Origin: an uncultured Candidatus Melainabacteria bacterium | GTDB lineage: Bacteria; Cyanobacteriota; Vampirovibrionia; Gastranaerophilales; Gastranaerophilaceae | NCBI GenBank assembly: GCA_934754855.1 | Contig: CAKVJR010000118.1 | Coordinates: 1 to 5,382, forward strand | Length of the DNA: 5,382 nucleotides | Direction: 5' to 3' | In this document: positions 1 to 5,311 of the stretch, one piece after another | Numbering within the stretch: position 1 is the first letter of the stretch | How the letters are laid out: every line of letters begins with the position of its first letter | Notes under the pieces: generated by a model | Databases searched by the model: none | Seen by the model: the letters and a program-made list of their open reading frames with translations, nothing else | Told to the model about the DNA's origin: nothing | Position numbers and translations under genes: made by a program

Positions 1-14
1 TTGGTTGACGAAAC

Positions 15-64
15 AACTTCAAAGCGGCTACTGTCTGAGCGTAGCGAGTTTAGCCGCTCAAGTT
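15..64. repeat. Large imperfect hairpin (intergenic palindrome)
   Basis: Perfect 8-base arms AGCGGCTA (23-30) and TAGCCGCT (51-58) are extended by AACTT (15-19) and AAGTT (60-64) across a small internal loop. The 20-base loop (31-50) contains GAGCGTAGCGAG. There is no T-tract on either side, so it does not look like a standard intrinsic terminator. No open frame with a start and ribosome binding site covers it. I read it as part of a dispersed non-coding repeat; that is inference, because only one copy is in view. Confidence 0.55.
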
Positions 65-107
65 GAGTTTACAAAACAAGTCACGCAGTTGCAGCGGGCG
101 GTTTTGC

Positions 108-131
108 GGTACTTTTGCCGCCAAAAGTACC
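108..131. repeat. Perfect 10-bp-arm palindrome
   Basis: The arms GGTACTTTTG (108-117) and CAAAAGTACC (122-131) are perfectly complementary around the 4-base centre CCGC. Similar 'GGTACTTTTG..CAAAAGTACC' units recur, from memory, between genes of many unrelated bacteria, so a mobile or REP-like repeat is likely. It lies 44 bases right of the 15-64 hairpin and may belong to the same repeat unit. The function is unknown. Confidence 0.55.
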
Positions 132-174
132 TAAAGAAAAATTTTTATAAATTATCAAATCATAGAAATGTATT

Positions 175-192
175 GGTCGACTGAAGTCGACC
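175..192. repeat. Perfect 8-bp-arm palindrome GGTCGACT/AGTCGACC
   Basis: GGTCGACT (175-182) and AGTCGACC (185-192) are complementary around a 2-base centre. It sits about 130 bases beyond the stop codon of the leftward 115-residue gene. It could stall or end leftward transcription, but the downstream minus-strand sequence is AATACATTT, with no proper U-tract. It may instead be another dispersed repeat or a protein-binding site. Confidence 0.45.
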
Positions 193-229
193 CTACGCTT
201 TTGATGAGTGAGTAAACACTGGATTGCCA

Positions 230-297
230 CGTCTTCACTTCGTTCGTCTTCAGAATGACGTTTTCAGCACTCTGCTCACTTGTTCTTCAGAATGACG
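230..297 (-). repeat. Two tandem copies of a CGTCATTCTGAAG-type dispersed repeat
   Basis: The 13-base word CTTCAGAATGACG occurs at 248-260 and again at 285-297, 37 bases apart. Both copies are preceded by related CACTT-containing sequence. Read on the minus strand it is CGTCATTCTGAAG followed by GAACGAAGTGAAG. This resembles the TCATTCTGAGCGAAGCGAAGAATC-like intergenic repeat seen in many bacterial genomes (recalled, not searched). A diverged relative lies at 5161-5190 in the same orientation. It sits just downstream of the leftward 115-residue gene. Confidence 0.5.
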
Positions 298-323
298 ATG
301 AATGTGTGATTTACGCAATCGTT

Positions 324-671
324 TTATGTCACGATTTTAATTTTAAAGTTTTGGATAGGTTGTTGTTGGACAAGTTTTTTTTGATTTTCGAGAGTATTTT
401 TAATGGCGAAAACCCACCCTGTACGTGGATTTACGAAAACAAAAAACGCCGCTTGGCTCTCAAGCAGTCTTTGAGTGTTGTCAATCATCAATTCTCCCTT
501 GTCCGAAAGTTCAAAAACAGTAAAAGACAAGGGTTCACGGACGCTGCTTTCCAAATAACAATCGTATTTTACCCTATAAATTTTAGAGGTATCTTTAAGG
601 ACGGGCTTGTCGTCGAACGTCGAAAGCCACTGATAAAGTGCAGTTATGAGGTGGTCGTTATTCCCTGTCAT
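324..671 (-). CDS. Conserved-looking small protein of unknown function (115 aa), coupled to the GGDEF/HD-GYP gene
   Basis: I do not recognise this family. The protein has 115 residues, no signal peptide, no membrane segment and no cysteine pair; its single Cys is C38. Residues 1-25 look helical. Residues 31-95 look like alternating strands, ending in a hydrophobic FFVFVNPRTGWVFAI stretch (76-90) typical of a buried strand-turn-strand. The ATG (669-671) lies inside the end of the preceding c-di-GMP gene; the two reading frames overlap by 14 bases (658-671). I see no Shine-Dalgarno sequence, so translation is probably coupled to termination of the upstream gene. Tight coupling suggests a shared task such as cyclic-di-GMP signalling, but that is inference. 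A plus-strand frame covers the same bases (255-680); the minus frame is preferred because it continues the operon. A PilZ domain is not supported: I see no RxxxR plus D/NxSxxG. Confidence 0.68.
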   Translation of the reverse strand: MTGNNDHLITALYQWLSTFDDKPVLKDTSKIYRVKYDCYLESSVREPLSFTVFELSDKGELMIDNTQRLLESQAAFFVFVNPRTGWVFAIKNTLENQKKLVQQQPIQNFKIKIVT

Positions 672-2442
672 CGTGTTTAATCAAGGGAATGAATTTTTCA
701 ACGAGTTCCTTGCTCCATTTTGTGCCTGCACCTTGTTGGATAATTTCCAACGCTTTATCAATCGAGAACGCTTTTCTGTAAGGTCTGTCCTGTGTCAATG
801 CGTAGTATGCGTCGATAAGCAAAATAATTTGCGAGCCGAGCGGAATATCTTTTCCTGAAACTTTGCCCGGGTATCCTGAACCGTCCCAATTTTCGTGGTG
901 TTTTTCGATAATCGGAATGACATCTTGAATACTGCTTATCGGGCTTAAAATCTCTCGTGCCGCAATTACGGGGTGTTTTCTTATAAGTTTTTTCTCATCT
1001 TCCGTCAAAGAATCTTCTTTTTTGAAAATATTTTCAGGAATCATGATGTTTCCGATGTCATAAAGAAGTACGGCAATTTTTAATTTGTCGATATCTTCTG
1101 CTGACATGTTCATATTTTTTGCCAATTTGACAGCCAAGTGCAATTTTGACTTCGTAAATCCGCTTTGATAAGTCGAATTGTACGATTGGGTCAAAATATC
1201 AACAACCGAGTAAATAACCTCTTTTGCCCCTTTTTCCGTCGAAGAAACCGCACTCAAGCGAGCCGTGATATCGCCTGCAAGTTCGGGCGGAATTTGGACA
1301 CGTTGTTTCGATACAATATCCAAAAATGCATTGACTGCAACCTTTTGCCAATTTTTTTCGATTTGTTTTTGTGTCATTTGAACTTGGTTACGACCGTTGA
1401 TTTTTGCACGATACATTGCTTGGTCTGCAAGTTCCGTTAAATCAAAAACATTTTTACTGTGTTCCAAAAACGTTGCAACGCCGATACTTGCCGTAACGTT
1501 TCCGATTTTTTCCAAAGGAGTTGCCTCAATCGCCGCTCTGATACGTTCTGCGGCTATCATTGCTCCGTAAGAATCTACCCCCGGAAGCATTACGTTAAAC
1601 TCTTCGCCGCCAATTCTTGCCGGAACATCAATTGAACGTGCCTGCTTTTTCAAAACATTTGAAATCGTTTTGATTGCCACATCTCCGTATTGGTGACCGT
1701 AAGTATCGTTAATGACTTTGAGGTGGTCAAGGTCAAGTGAAATTAACGAGAAAGGCTGACCTAATCTCAATGCACGTTCTGCTTCTCTGTTGATATTTTC
1801 TTCAAAGTAACGTCGGTTGTACAATCCCGTCAACGGGTCCGTAACCGCTTGCTTTCGGACTTCTTCAAACAAGCCAGCAATTGTTATGGCAAGTTCGATT
1901 TGGTTTGCGAACAATGTCAAAAACTTAATTTCATTTTCTGTACTTGCTGAAATTTGCGAAAATACGAGCATACAGCCAAATTCTTCTTTCTCCTGCATTT
2001 CATTTTTTCTGCGGAAAAGAGGAACAACAATAACCGATTTGCTGTCCGTTGAACGGACAATACCTTGTACAAACTCGTATTCCAAATTTTCTAAAACTTT
2101 ATGAATAACCGACCCGATATCGGACGTACTCTTGATTGTACGCTCCTTGAGGGCTTGCGTCAAAATAACATCATCTCTCCAAGGAATGCGGAAATTTTTA
2201 ATGTCGATAAATGAATTTTCTTTTAATGCTTTTTGCAAAACTTTACTGTCAGCGTGCGATTTTACAAGGAAAAAATCCCCTTGCTTGTCATGCTCTTTCG
2301 TCAAAACGAGAGTATTAATATACCCCATTTGCTCTTGCATTGAGTGCACAATCGAATCCAGTACATTAGTCAAAGGTTCCGACGAATTCATCATATCCCA
2401 AATATTGCTCATCGTGAGCAAGGTGTTGTTTGCCTTGTTCAA
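658..2442 (-). CDS. GAF-like/GGDEF/HD-GYP cyclic-di-GMP signalling protein (diguanylate cyclase with degenerate HD-GYP)
   Basis: Predicted soluble cytoplasmic protein that makes cyclic-di-GMP from two GTP. Numbering is from the TTG at 2440-2442. Residues about 14-195 look like a GAF-type sensor. The GGDEF domain covers about 200-356: TDPLTGLYNRR at 201-211, active-site GGEEF at 278-282, and an RxxD inhibitory site (R269-D272) exactly five residues before it, so cyclase activity with product inhibition is expected. An HD-GYP-like domain covers about 425-590 with HP (490-491), HHENWDGSGYP (515-525) and D544 kept. However, the usual HDIGK is YDIGN (461-465), and the His of the first helix appears to be F429, so phosphodiesterase activity is doubtful and this part may only sense c-di-GMP. 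There is no transmembrane segment. TTG 2442 is the first conventional start in frame, but the frame is open to 2574 and the extra residues look like protein (see 2443-2585). It is the first gene of a two-gene unit with the overlapping 115-residue gene. Confidence 0.93.
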   Translation of the reverse strand: MNKANNTLLTMSNIWDMMNSSEPLTNVLDSIVHSMQEQMGYINTLVLTKEHDKQGDFFLVKSHADSKVLQKALKENSFIDIKNFRIPWRDDVILTQALKERTIKSTSDIGSVIHKVLENLEYEFVQGIVRSTDSKSVIVVPLFRRKNEMQEKEEFGCMLVFSQISASTENEIKFLTLFANQIELAITIAGLFEEVRKQAVTDPLTGLYNRRYFEENINREAERALRLGQPFSLISLDLDHLKVINDTYGHQYGDVAIKTISNVLKKQARSIDVPARIGGEEFNVMLPGVDSYGAMIAAERIRAAIEATPLEKIGNVTASIGVATFLEHSKNVFDLTELADQAMYRAKINGRNQVQMTQKQIEKNWQKVAVNAFLDIVSKQRVQIPPELAGDITARLSAVSSTEKGAKEVIYSVVDILTQSYNSTYQSGFTKSKLHLAVKLAKNMNMSAEDIDKLKIAVLLYDIGNIMIPENIFKKEDSLTEDEKKLIRKHPVIAAREILSPISSIQDVIPIIEKHHENWDGSGYPGKVSGKDIPLGSQIILLIDAYYALTQDRPYRKAFSIDKALEIIQQGAGTKWSKELVEKFIPLIKHDDRE

Positions 2443-2585
2443 CTCTTCCGTTTTTTCCTTGATTTCATGTTCAAGTTCGAGGTTCCGCTTGTAAACATCG
2501 GAACTTACGGACGAGATGTTCGCATCAACCTGTTCAATTTTATCGAAAAATCCTTTTAACTTGGAAAAAATAATTTAATCCTCAT
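2443..2585 (-). other. Probable true N-terminus of the GGDEF protein: AUU start or frame shift at a T6 run
   Basis: The c-di-GMP frame runs open from 2442 back to a stop at 2575-2577. It contains no ATG or GTG, and the only TTG is 2442. The 44 extra residues begin IIFSKLKGFFDKIEQ and continue into a coiled-coil-like stretch with ELEHEIKEKTEELNKANN, which joins smoothly to the GAF region; this is very protein-like. Two readings are possible. First, an AUU start at 2574 with GAGG (2580-2583) five bases upstream, giving a 638-residue protein. Second, the ATG at 2583-2585, whose frame stops after nine codons; one extra T in the run of six T (plus-strand A run 2565-2570) would give MRIKLFFSKLKGFFDKIEQ and join the main frame. 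A one-base sequencing or assembly deletion would look the same. Confidence 0.6.
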
Positions 2586-2601
2586 CTTATCGACTCTTCT
2601 G

Positions 2602-2631
2602 ATTATACTACTTTTGTTCCTAAATTGTAAG
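2602..2631 (-). promoter_or_regulatory. Sigma70-type promoter of the c-di-GMP operon
   Basis: On the minus strand a perfect TATAAT lies at 2602-2607, with CTTACA (2626-2631, 4 of 6 matches to TTGACA) 18 bases upstream. Transcription would begin near 2593-2595. That leaves only about 20 bases before the AUU at 2574, or about 9 before the ATG at 2585, which bears on the start-codon question. Confidence 0.6.
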
Positions 2632-2689
2632 TGTTTGTTGAAATTTTTTAAGTTTTTTGCCGATTTCCCCCCTGTTTTATTAAATAATG

Positions 2690-2728
2690 TTAAGCAAGCC
2701 TTGCAAATTTTGTTTACTTTTTGCTTAA
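2690..2728. repeat. Inverted repeat TTAAGCAA-N23-TTGCTTAA
   Basis: Perfect 8-base arms lie at 2690-2697 and 2721-2728. The candidate -35 element (2710-2715) falls in the spacer, and the right arm lies between -35 and -10. It is a possible operator, or an RNA stem if transcribed. AT-rich sequence makes a chance match possible. Confidence 0.35.
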
Positions 2729-2738
2729 AGTATATTAT
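2710..2738 (+). promoter_or_regulatory. Candidate rightward promoter upstream of the leader hairpins
   Basis: TTGTTT (2710-2715), a 17-base spacer and TATTAT (2733-2738, 5 of 6) would start RNA near 2745. That is just before two hairpins and a terminator that otherwise have no upstream plus-strand gene. TATAAC at 2739-2744 is an alternative -10. The -35 is weak. The best argument is that the terminator at 2774-2820 must end some transcript, and this is the only plausible source. Confidence 0.4.
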
Positions 2739-2747
2739 TATAACTTT

Positions 2748-2763
2748 GTTAGGTAATCCTAAC
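2748..2763. repeat. Palindrome GTTAGG-TAAT-CCTAAC
   Basis: Perfect 6-base arms lie around TAAT, starting about where transcription from the 2710-2738 promoter would begin. It could be the first hairpin of the leader RNA, or a repressor operator placed at +1. The half-site TTAGG recalls metal-dependent DtxR-type boxes, but the full DtxR consensus is not met, so no regulator is assigned. Confidence 0.4.
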
Positions 2764-2773
2764 TTTCTCGGTT

Positions 2774-2820
2774 GTCATCGGTGTTCTCCTTCATACTTTC
2801 GCCGATGACTTTTTTATTTA
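2774..2820 (+). terminator. Rho-independent terminator, rightward, inside the divergent region
   Basis: GTCATCGGTG (2774-2783) pairs with CGCCGATGAC (2800-2809) over 10 bp with one G-U pair, followed directly by TTTTTTATTT (2810-2819). The 16-base loop is long and C/U-rich. The opposite strand has no T-tract, so it works rightward. It lies about 90 bases before the peroxiredoxin start codon, so it either ends a separate small RNA or attenuates the peroxiredoxin message. Confidence 0.7.
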
Positions 2821-2910
2821 GGGGAAAAAAGTAATTGTACCTGAGGATAGTCGGGTTGGTGATTTAAGTGTTGTTTGGAAAATTTAATCTGCCTAAAAAG
2901 GAGATACAAA

Positions 2911-3357
2911 ATGAACAACATTAAATTACAAGGAATTGACAAAGACGGTGCGGTTAAAGAGTTTACTTTGGCTGATTTTGGCGGCAAAAAAGTCGTTTTA
3001 TATTTTTATCCGAAAGATGATACCCCGATTTGTACGGAAGAGGCGAAGAGTTTTCGGGACAATCTTGAAAAATTGTCAAAATATGCGGTGGTTATTGGTG
3101 TAAGTTCTGATGATGTTAAAAGTCATGAGGAATTTAAGAAAAAATATCATCTTAATTTCCCGCTGCTTGCCGATGTTGAGCATAAACTTGCCGAAAAATT
3201 TGAGGTTTTGAAAGAAAAAATTTCAGGTGATAAAAAGGATTTTGACATTGAACGCTCGACATTTCTTCTCGGAGAAGACGGCAAAATCGAAAAGGCATGG
3301 CGTGATATCGATATCAACGGGCATGTTGAAGAGATTTTGAAATACATTCAAAAATAA
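2911..3357 (+). CDS. bcp: Peroxiredoxin, BCP/PrxQ type (thiol-dependent hydroperoxide reductase), single cysteine
   Basis: Cytoplasmic peroxidase that reduces hydrogen peroxide and organic hydroperoxides with thiol electrons. It has 148 residues, close to the usual BCP length. The thioredoxin-fold peroxidase signature YFYPKDDTPICTEEAKSFRD lies at 31-50. Peroxidatic Cys is C41 within TPxCT, and the supporting Arg is R115 in RSTFLL. The resolving Cys that most BCP proteins carry five residues later is K46, and C41 is the only cysteine, so this looks like a 1-Cys enzyme needing an outside thiol. The usual Gly before the Cys is Ile40. The start ATG 2911 is chosen because AAGGAGA (2898-2904) sits seven bases upstream; an ATG at 2875 in frame has no such site. 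It is monocistronic: a structured leader precedes it and a bidirectional terminator follows 10 bases after the stop. A weak local promoter (TTGGTG 2856-2861, GAAAAT 2878-2883) is possible. Confidence 0.93.
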   Translation: MNNIKLQGIDKDGAVKEFTLADFGGKKVVLYFYPKDDTPICTEEAKSFRDNLEKLSKYAVVIGVSSDDVKSHEEFKKKYHLNFPLLADVEHKLAEKFEVLKEKISGDKKDFDIERSTFLLGEDGKIEKAWRDIDINGHVEEILKYIQK

Positions 3358-3367
3358 TTCCAACAAA

Positions 3368-3402
3368 AAATCCTCGGTCGTTAAAACCGAGGATTTAATT
3401 TT
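3368..3402. terminator. Bidirectional intrinsic terminator between convergent genes
   Basis: AAATCCTCGGT (3368-3378) pairs perfectly with ACCGAGGATTT (3386-3396) around a 7-base loop. On the plus strand TTTAATTTTTA follows; on the minus strand TTTTTTG (A run 3365-3370) follows. It lies 10 bases after the peroxiredoxin stop and 14 bases after the stop of the leftward HELGH gene, so it serves both. Confidence 0.88.
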
Positions 3403-3410
3403 TACATTTT

Positions 3411-5021
3411 TTATTCAGCCTTTTGTTGATTTTCAAAGTTTTGTTGGTTGTTAATCAGCAATTCTGCTCTTGCAATCGGGTTGGTAAGTTTTGTAACTTC
3501 TGCAATCGAGCGAGGGAAGAATTGTTGCAAAAGGATTGTTCTCATTGCAATTGCTGCCGGTTCTTCAGGAGTTAAGCCGTTGATAGCATTAGATTCTGCG
3601 ACTGTTTCTTTTCTTCCTCTTTGCGGTTTCGTATCGGGGCTGAAAATAAAGTAGCCGACTAATTTTTCCTTGTAATCGGGGAATGCTTTAATGAAAGCGG
3701 CTTTTTCTTCTGCATACGCCGTTCTGAAAGCGGTTGTGTCAGCAATAACGTTTCTTTTCAAGTTCTTTACAACCTCTTTGTCCATCAAATTAGCATCTTC
3801 AGGTACTCTGACTGCATCTTTGCTGTGACCCAATTCGTGATTGATAACAAAGTTATCGGTTTTGCACATCAAAAAGTCATGAATTCCTACGAATGCTGAA
3901 TCCAAATCGTCTTTCAACGGCATAATTTCCTTGATGTTGTTATGCATTGTGAAAAGAGTATCTGTCGGAAGTTGGTCGAAGAGTTTGTCCGTAACATCTG
4001 TTGTTGTGTAACTTCTGTTCGGTGCGGCTTGTTCTAAAAATGCTCTTGTTTCAGGAGTTGCAGTAAAATCTTCAGATGTCATTGTGACGGATTCGCCTTT
4101 TGTTTGGTTTGTGATGGTAACTTCTTTTCCGTTACGTTCGGTTGTGTATTTGTTGCCGTTAACCGTTGATTTTGTTAAGTTTCCGTCTTTATCGTAATTT
4201 CTGTCGATTGTTGATAAAACTTTTCCGTTTGCATCTGTAATTTGGCAGAACAAAGATTTATGATTGCCTTCTTTGTCCGTTACAAATTTATATTCGGTTT
4301 TTGTTCCGTCTAAAGATGTAAGGTTTCTTTCGATTGTGTATGAACCGTCTTTGTTCATAGTTGTTTTTGCCAAAACTTTTTTATTGCCCGCAGCGTCTGT
4401 TTCCGTAACATCATAAACGCCTCTGACAGGTGATTTTGTGTATTGTTCGGTCTTGATAACCTTGCCGTTTTCGTCTTTATGCAACGTTGTTATTGATTCA
4501 GTAATCGTTTTCCTTTGAAGTAACGGTTGCGAATATTTAATTTCCGTTGAAGTATTGTGTTCGTAATCTTCAACTATTTTAGTTGCTTTGTACGGTTTTT
4601 TGAGGTCAATTTCCATGACTTCTCTTGAGTCTAAAACACCTTGTTCATTGAAATTATTTTTTTCACCACGAATAACCTTTTTACCTGTTTTGTCGTCGGT
4701 ATATTGAGTCATATTGAGGTTTTTATACATTCTTCTTGCAATCATAACCGTCGGGTCTTTTTCAGGTGCAAAAAGACCGATTTTTCTGTATGATTCGGGC
4801 AATGTTGTTGAAATGTTTTCTTCGTTAAAATTAATATATTTAGAACCGTTCGTCACATAAATTTTATTGTCAGGCAACAAAATTTGATTGCCTCTGATAT
4901 CAGGGAGCAGAAAGCCTTTTTCGTTCTCCGTGTAGTTGACTTGCGGTTTTACAATCTTTTTACCGTTGGCTGAATTTACGTTTTGTACGTTTATGTTATT
5001 AATGTCATTGTTTATCTTCAT
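3411..5021 (-). CDS. Putative zinc metallopeptidase (HELGH) with N-terminal beta-repeat region, lethal-factor-like
   Basis: Protein of 536 residues, not a family I can name with certainty. Residues 1-35 are polar and Asn-rich, with no signal peptide. Residues about 105-310 are beta-rich with recurring turn motifs such as DENGK, DAAGN, NKDGS, DKEGN, DANGK and DKDGN, roughly 15-30 residues apart; this is like YD/RHS-type or similar strand-turn repeats. The C-terminal part carries NFVINHELGHSKDA (390-403), an HExxH zinc site (H395, E396, H399). ETVAES (472-477) follows 73 residues after H399. The E-x-x-A-E pattern matches the third-ligand segment of anthrax lethal factor-type peptidases (EFFAE), making E472 the likely third ligand. 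The substrate is unknown; a secreted or host-directed protease is possible but unproven. ATG 5021 has AAGGA (5028-5032) six bases upstream. It is monocistronic, with its own strong promoter and shared terminator. Confidence 0.8.
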   Translation of the reverse strand: MKINNDINNINVQNVNSANGKKIVKPQVNYTENEKGFLLPDIRGNQILLPDNKIYVTNGSKYINFNEENISTTLPESYRKIGLFAPEKDPTVMIARRMYKNLNMTQYTDDKTGKKVIRGEKNNFNEQGVLDSREVMEIDLKKPYKATKIVEDYEHNTSTEIKYSQPLLQRKTITESITTLHKDENGKVIKTEQYTKSPVRGVYDVTETDAAGNKKVLAKTTMNKDGSYTIERNLTSLDGTKTEYKFVTDKEGNHKSLFCQITDANGKVLSTIDRNYDKDGNLTKSTVNGNKYTTERNGKEVTITNQTKGESVTMTSEDFTATPETRAFLEQAAPNRSYTTTDVTDKLFDQLPTDTLFTMHNNIKEIMPLKDDLDSAFVGIHDFLMCKTDNFVINHELGHSKDAVRVPEDANLMDKEVVKNLKRNVIADTTAFRTAYAEEKAAFIKAFPDYKEKLVGYFIFSPDTKPQRGRKETVAESNAINGLTPEEPAAIAMRTILLQQFFPRSIAEVTKLTNPIARAELLINNQQNFENQQKAE

Positions 5022-5045
5022 ACACTGTCCTTAACTTACTCGCCA

Positions 5046-5074
5046 ATTATAGCACTTTGAATTGTTTTTTTCAA
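5046..5074 (-). promoter_or_regulatory. Strong sigma70-type promoter of the HELGH metallopeptidase gene
   Basis: On the minus strand TTGAAA (5069-5074, 5 of 6) is followed after exactly 17 bases by a perfect TATAAT (5046-5051), preceded by TGC as an extended -10. Transcription would start near 5038-5040, giving an untranslated leader of under 20 bases with AAGGA at 5028-5032. This predicts constitutive, fairly high expression unless a repressor intervenes. Confidence 0.8.
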
Positions 5075-5160
5075 GATAAAAACAAATTCTGTGACGATTT
5101 GGAAAAATTTATTCGGTAAATGTGTATTATTTCTGATGAATGAGAAACATTGAGAAAAAC

Positions 5161-5195
5161 AGATACTTCGGCTTCGCCTTAGTATGACAGGGAAC
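5161..5195 (-). repeat. Dispersed repeat, diverged copy of the TCATTCTGA/GCGAAGC family
   Basis: The minus strand reads CTGTCATACTAAGGCGAAGC followed by CGAAGTATCT. This aligns in pattern to the two copies at 230-297 (GTCATTCTGAAG...GAAG) and has the same orientation. It also contains a short internal inverted repeat, CTTCGGCTTCG/GGCGAAGCCGAAG. It lies between the ppdK terminator and the HELGH gene promoter. Apart from this copy, the promoter and the terminator, I see nothing else in 5022-5311. Confidence 0.45.
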
Positions 5196-5249
5196 AAATC
5201 CGCATCAACGTAAAGACATAGTTGTGCCGATAATTTCCATAAAAATTTT

Positions 5250-5286
5250 CCATAAAAAAAACGGTCGGTGAAAAAATCACCAACCG
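5250..5286 (-). terminator. Rho-independent terminator of pyruvate phosphate dikinase
   Basis: On the minus strand CGGTTGGTGA (5277-5286) pairs with TCACCGACCG (5262-5271) over 10 bp with one U-G pair and a 5-base loop, followed by TTTTTTTT (5254-5261). On the plus strand the same position would be a C-A mismatch, confirming leftward use. It starts 25 bases after the dikinase stop codon. Confidence 0.88.
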
Positions 5287-5311
5287 CTTTTTAAGAACTT
5301 TTTATCAAAAA

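Larger units (their letters stand above)
2745..2820 (+). ncRNA. Putative small RNA or attenuated 5' leader of the peroxiredoxin gene
   Basis: About 75 bases run from the predicted transcription start to the end of a T-tract. They contain a 6-bp tetraloop hairpin (2748-2763) and a 10-bp terminator hairpin (2774-2809). The 16-base loop of the second holds TCTCCTT (2785-2791), the exact complement of the AAGGAGA Shine-Dalgarno sequence at 2898-2904. C/U-rich anti-Shine-Dalgarno loops are typical of several regulatory RNAs in Gram-positive bacteria. Alternatively this is a transcription attenuator controlling read-through into the peroxiredoxin gene. I recognise no known riboswitch class. There is no coding potential with a ribosome binding site. 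Confidence 0.35.

Noticed and set aside
1..323. CRISPR array or tRNA gene in the left gene-free stretch
   Set aside because: There are no regularly spaced repeats and no cloverleaf. The palindromes differ from each other and are unevenly spaced.
255..680. Plus-strand 141-codon open frame
   Set aside because: It overlaps the minus-strand 115-residue gene along almost its whole length, begins inside a repeat and lacks a ribosome binding site. The minus frame continues an operon, so this is taken as a shadow.
2729..2743. PerR box upstream of the peroxiredoxin (ATTATAA at 2737-2743)
   Set aside because: Only one half-site matches TTATAAT-N-ATTATAA. The other half (2729-2735) does not, and the area is AT-rich promoter sequence.
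2614..2808. Plus-strand 64-codon open frame in the divergent region
   Set aside because: It overlaps both predicted promoters and ends inside the terminator stem. It has no Shine-Dalgarno sequence, and its Phe/Leu-rich composition follows from T-rich DNA.
2875..2910. Upstream ATG of the peroxiredoxin frame (12 extra residues)
   Set aside because: The 2911 ATG has an ideal AAGGAGA seven bases upstream and gives the normal family N-terminus. The 2875 ATG has no site, and its codons would overlap the ribosome binding site.
3448..3654. Plus-strand 68-codon open frame
   Set aside because: It is the complement of the metallopeptidase gene's C-terminal coding region, with no ribosome binding site and no independent support.
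5234..5260. Short direct repeat TTTCCATAAAAA
   Set aside because: Two adjacent copies of about 12 bases of low-complexity AT sequence next to a terminator T-tract. Too little to call a functional repeat.
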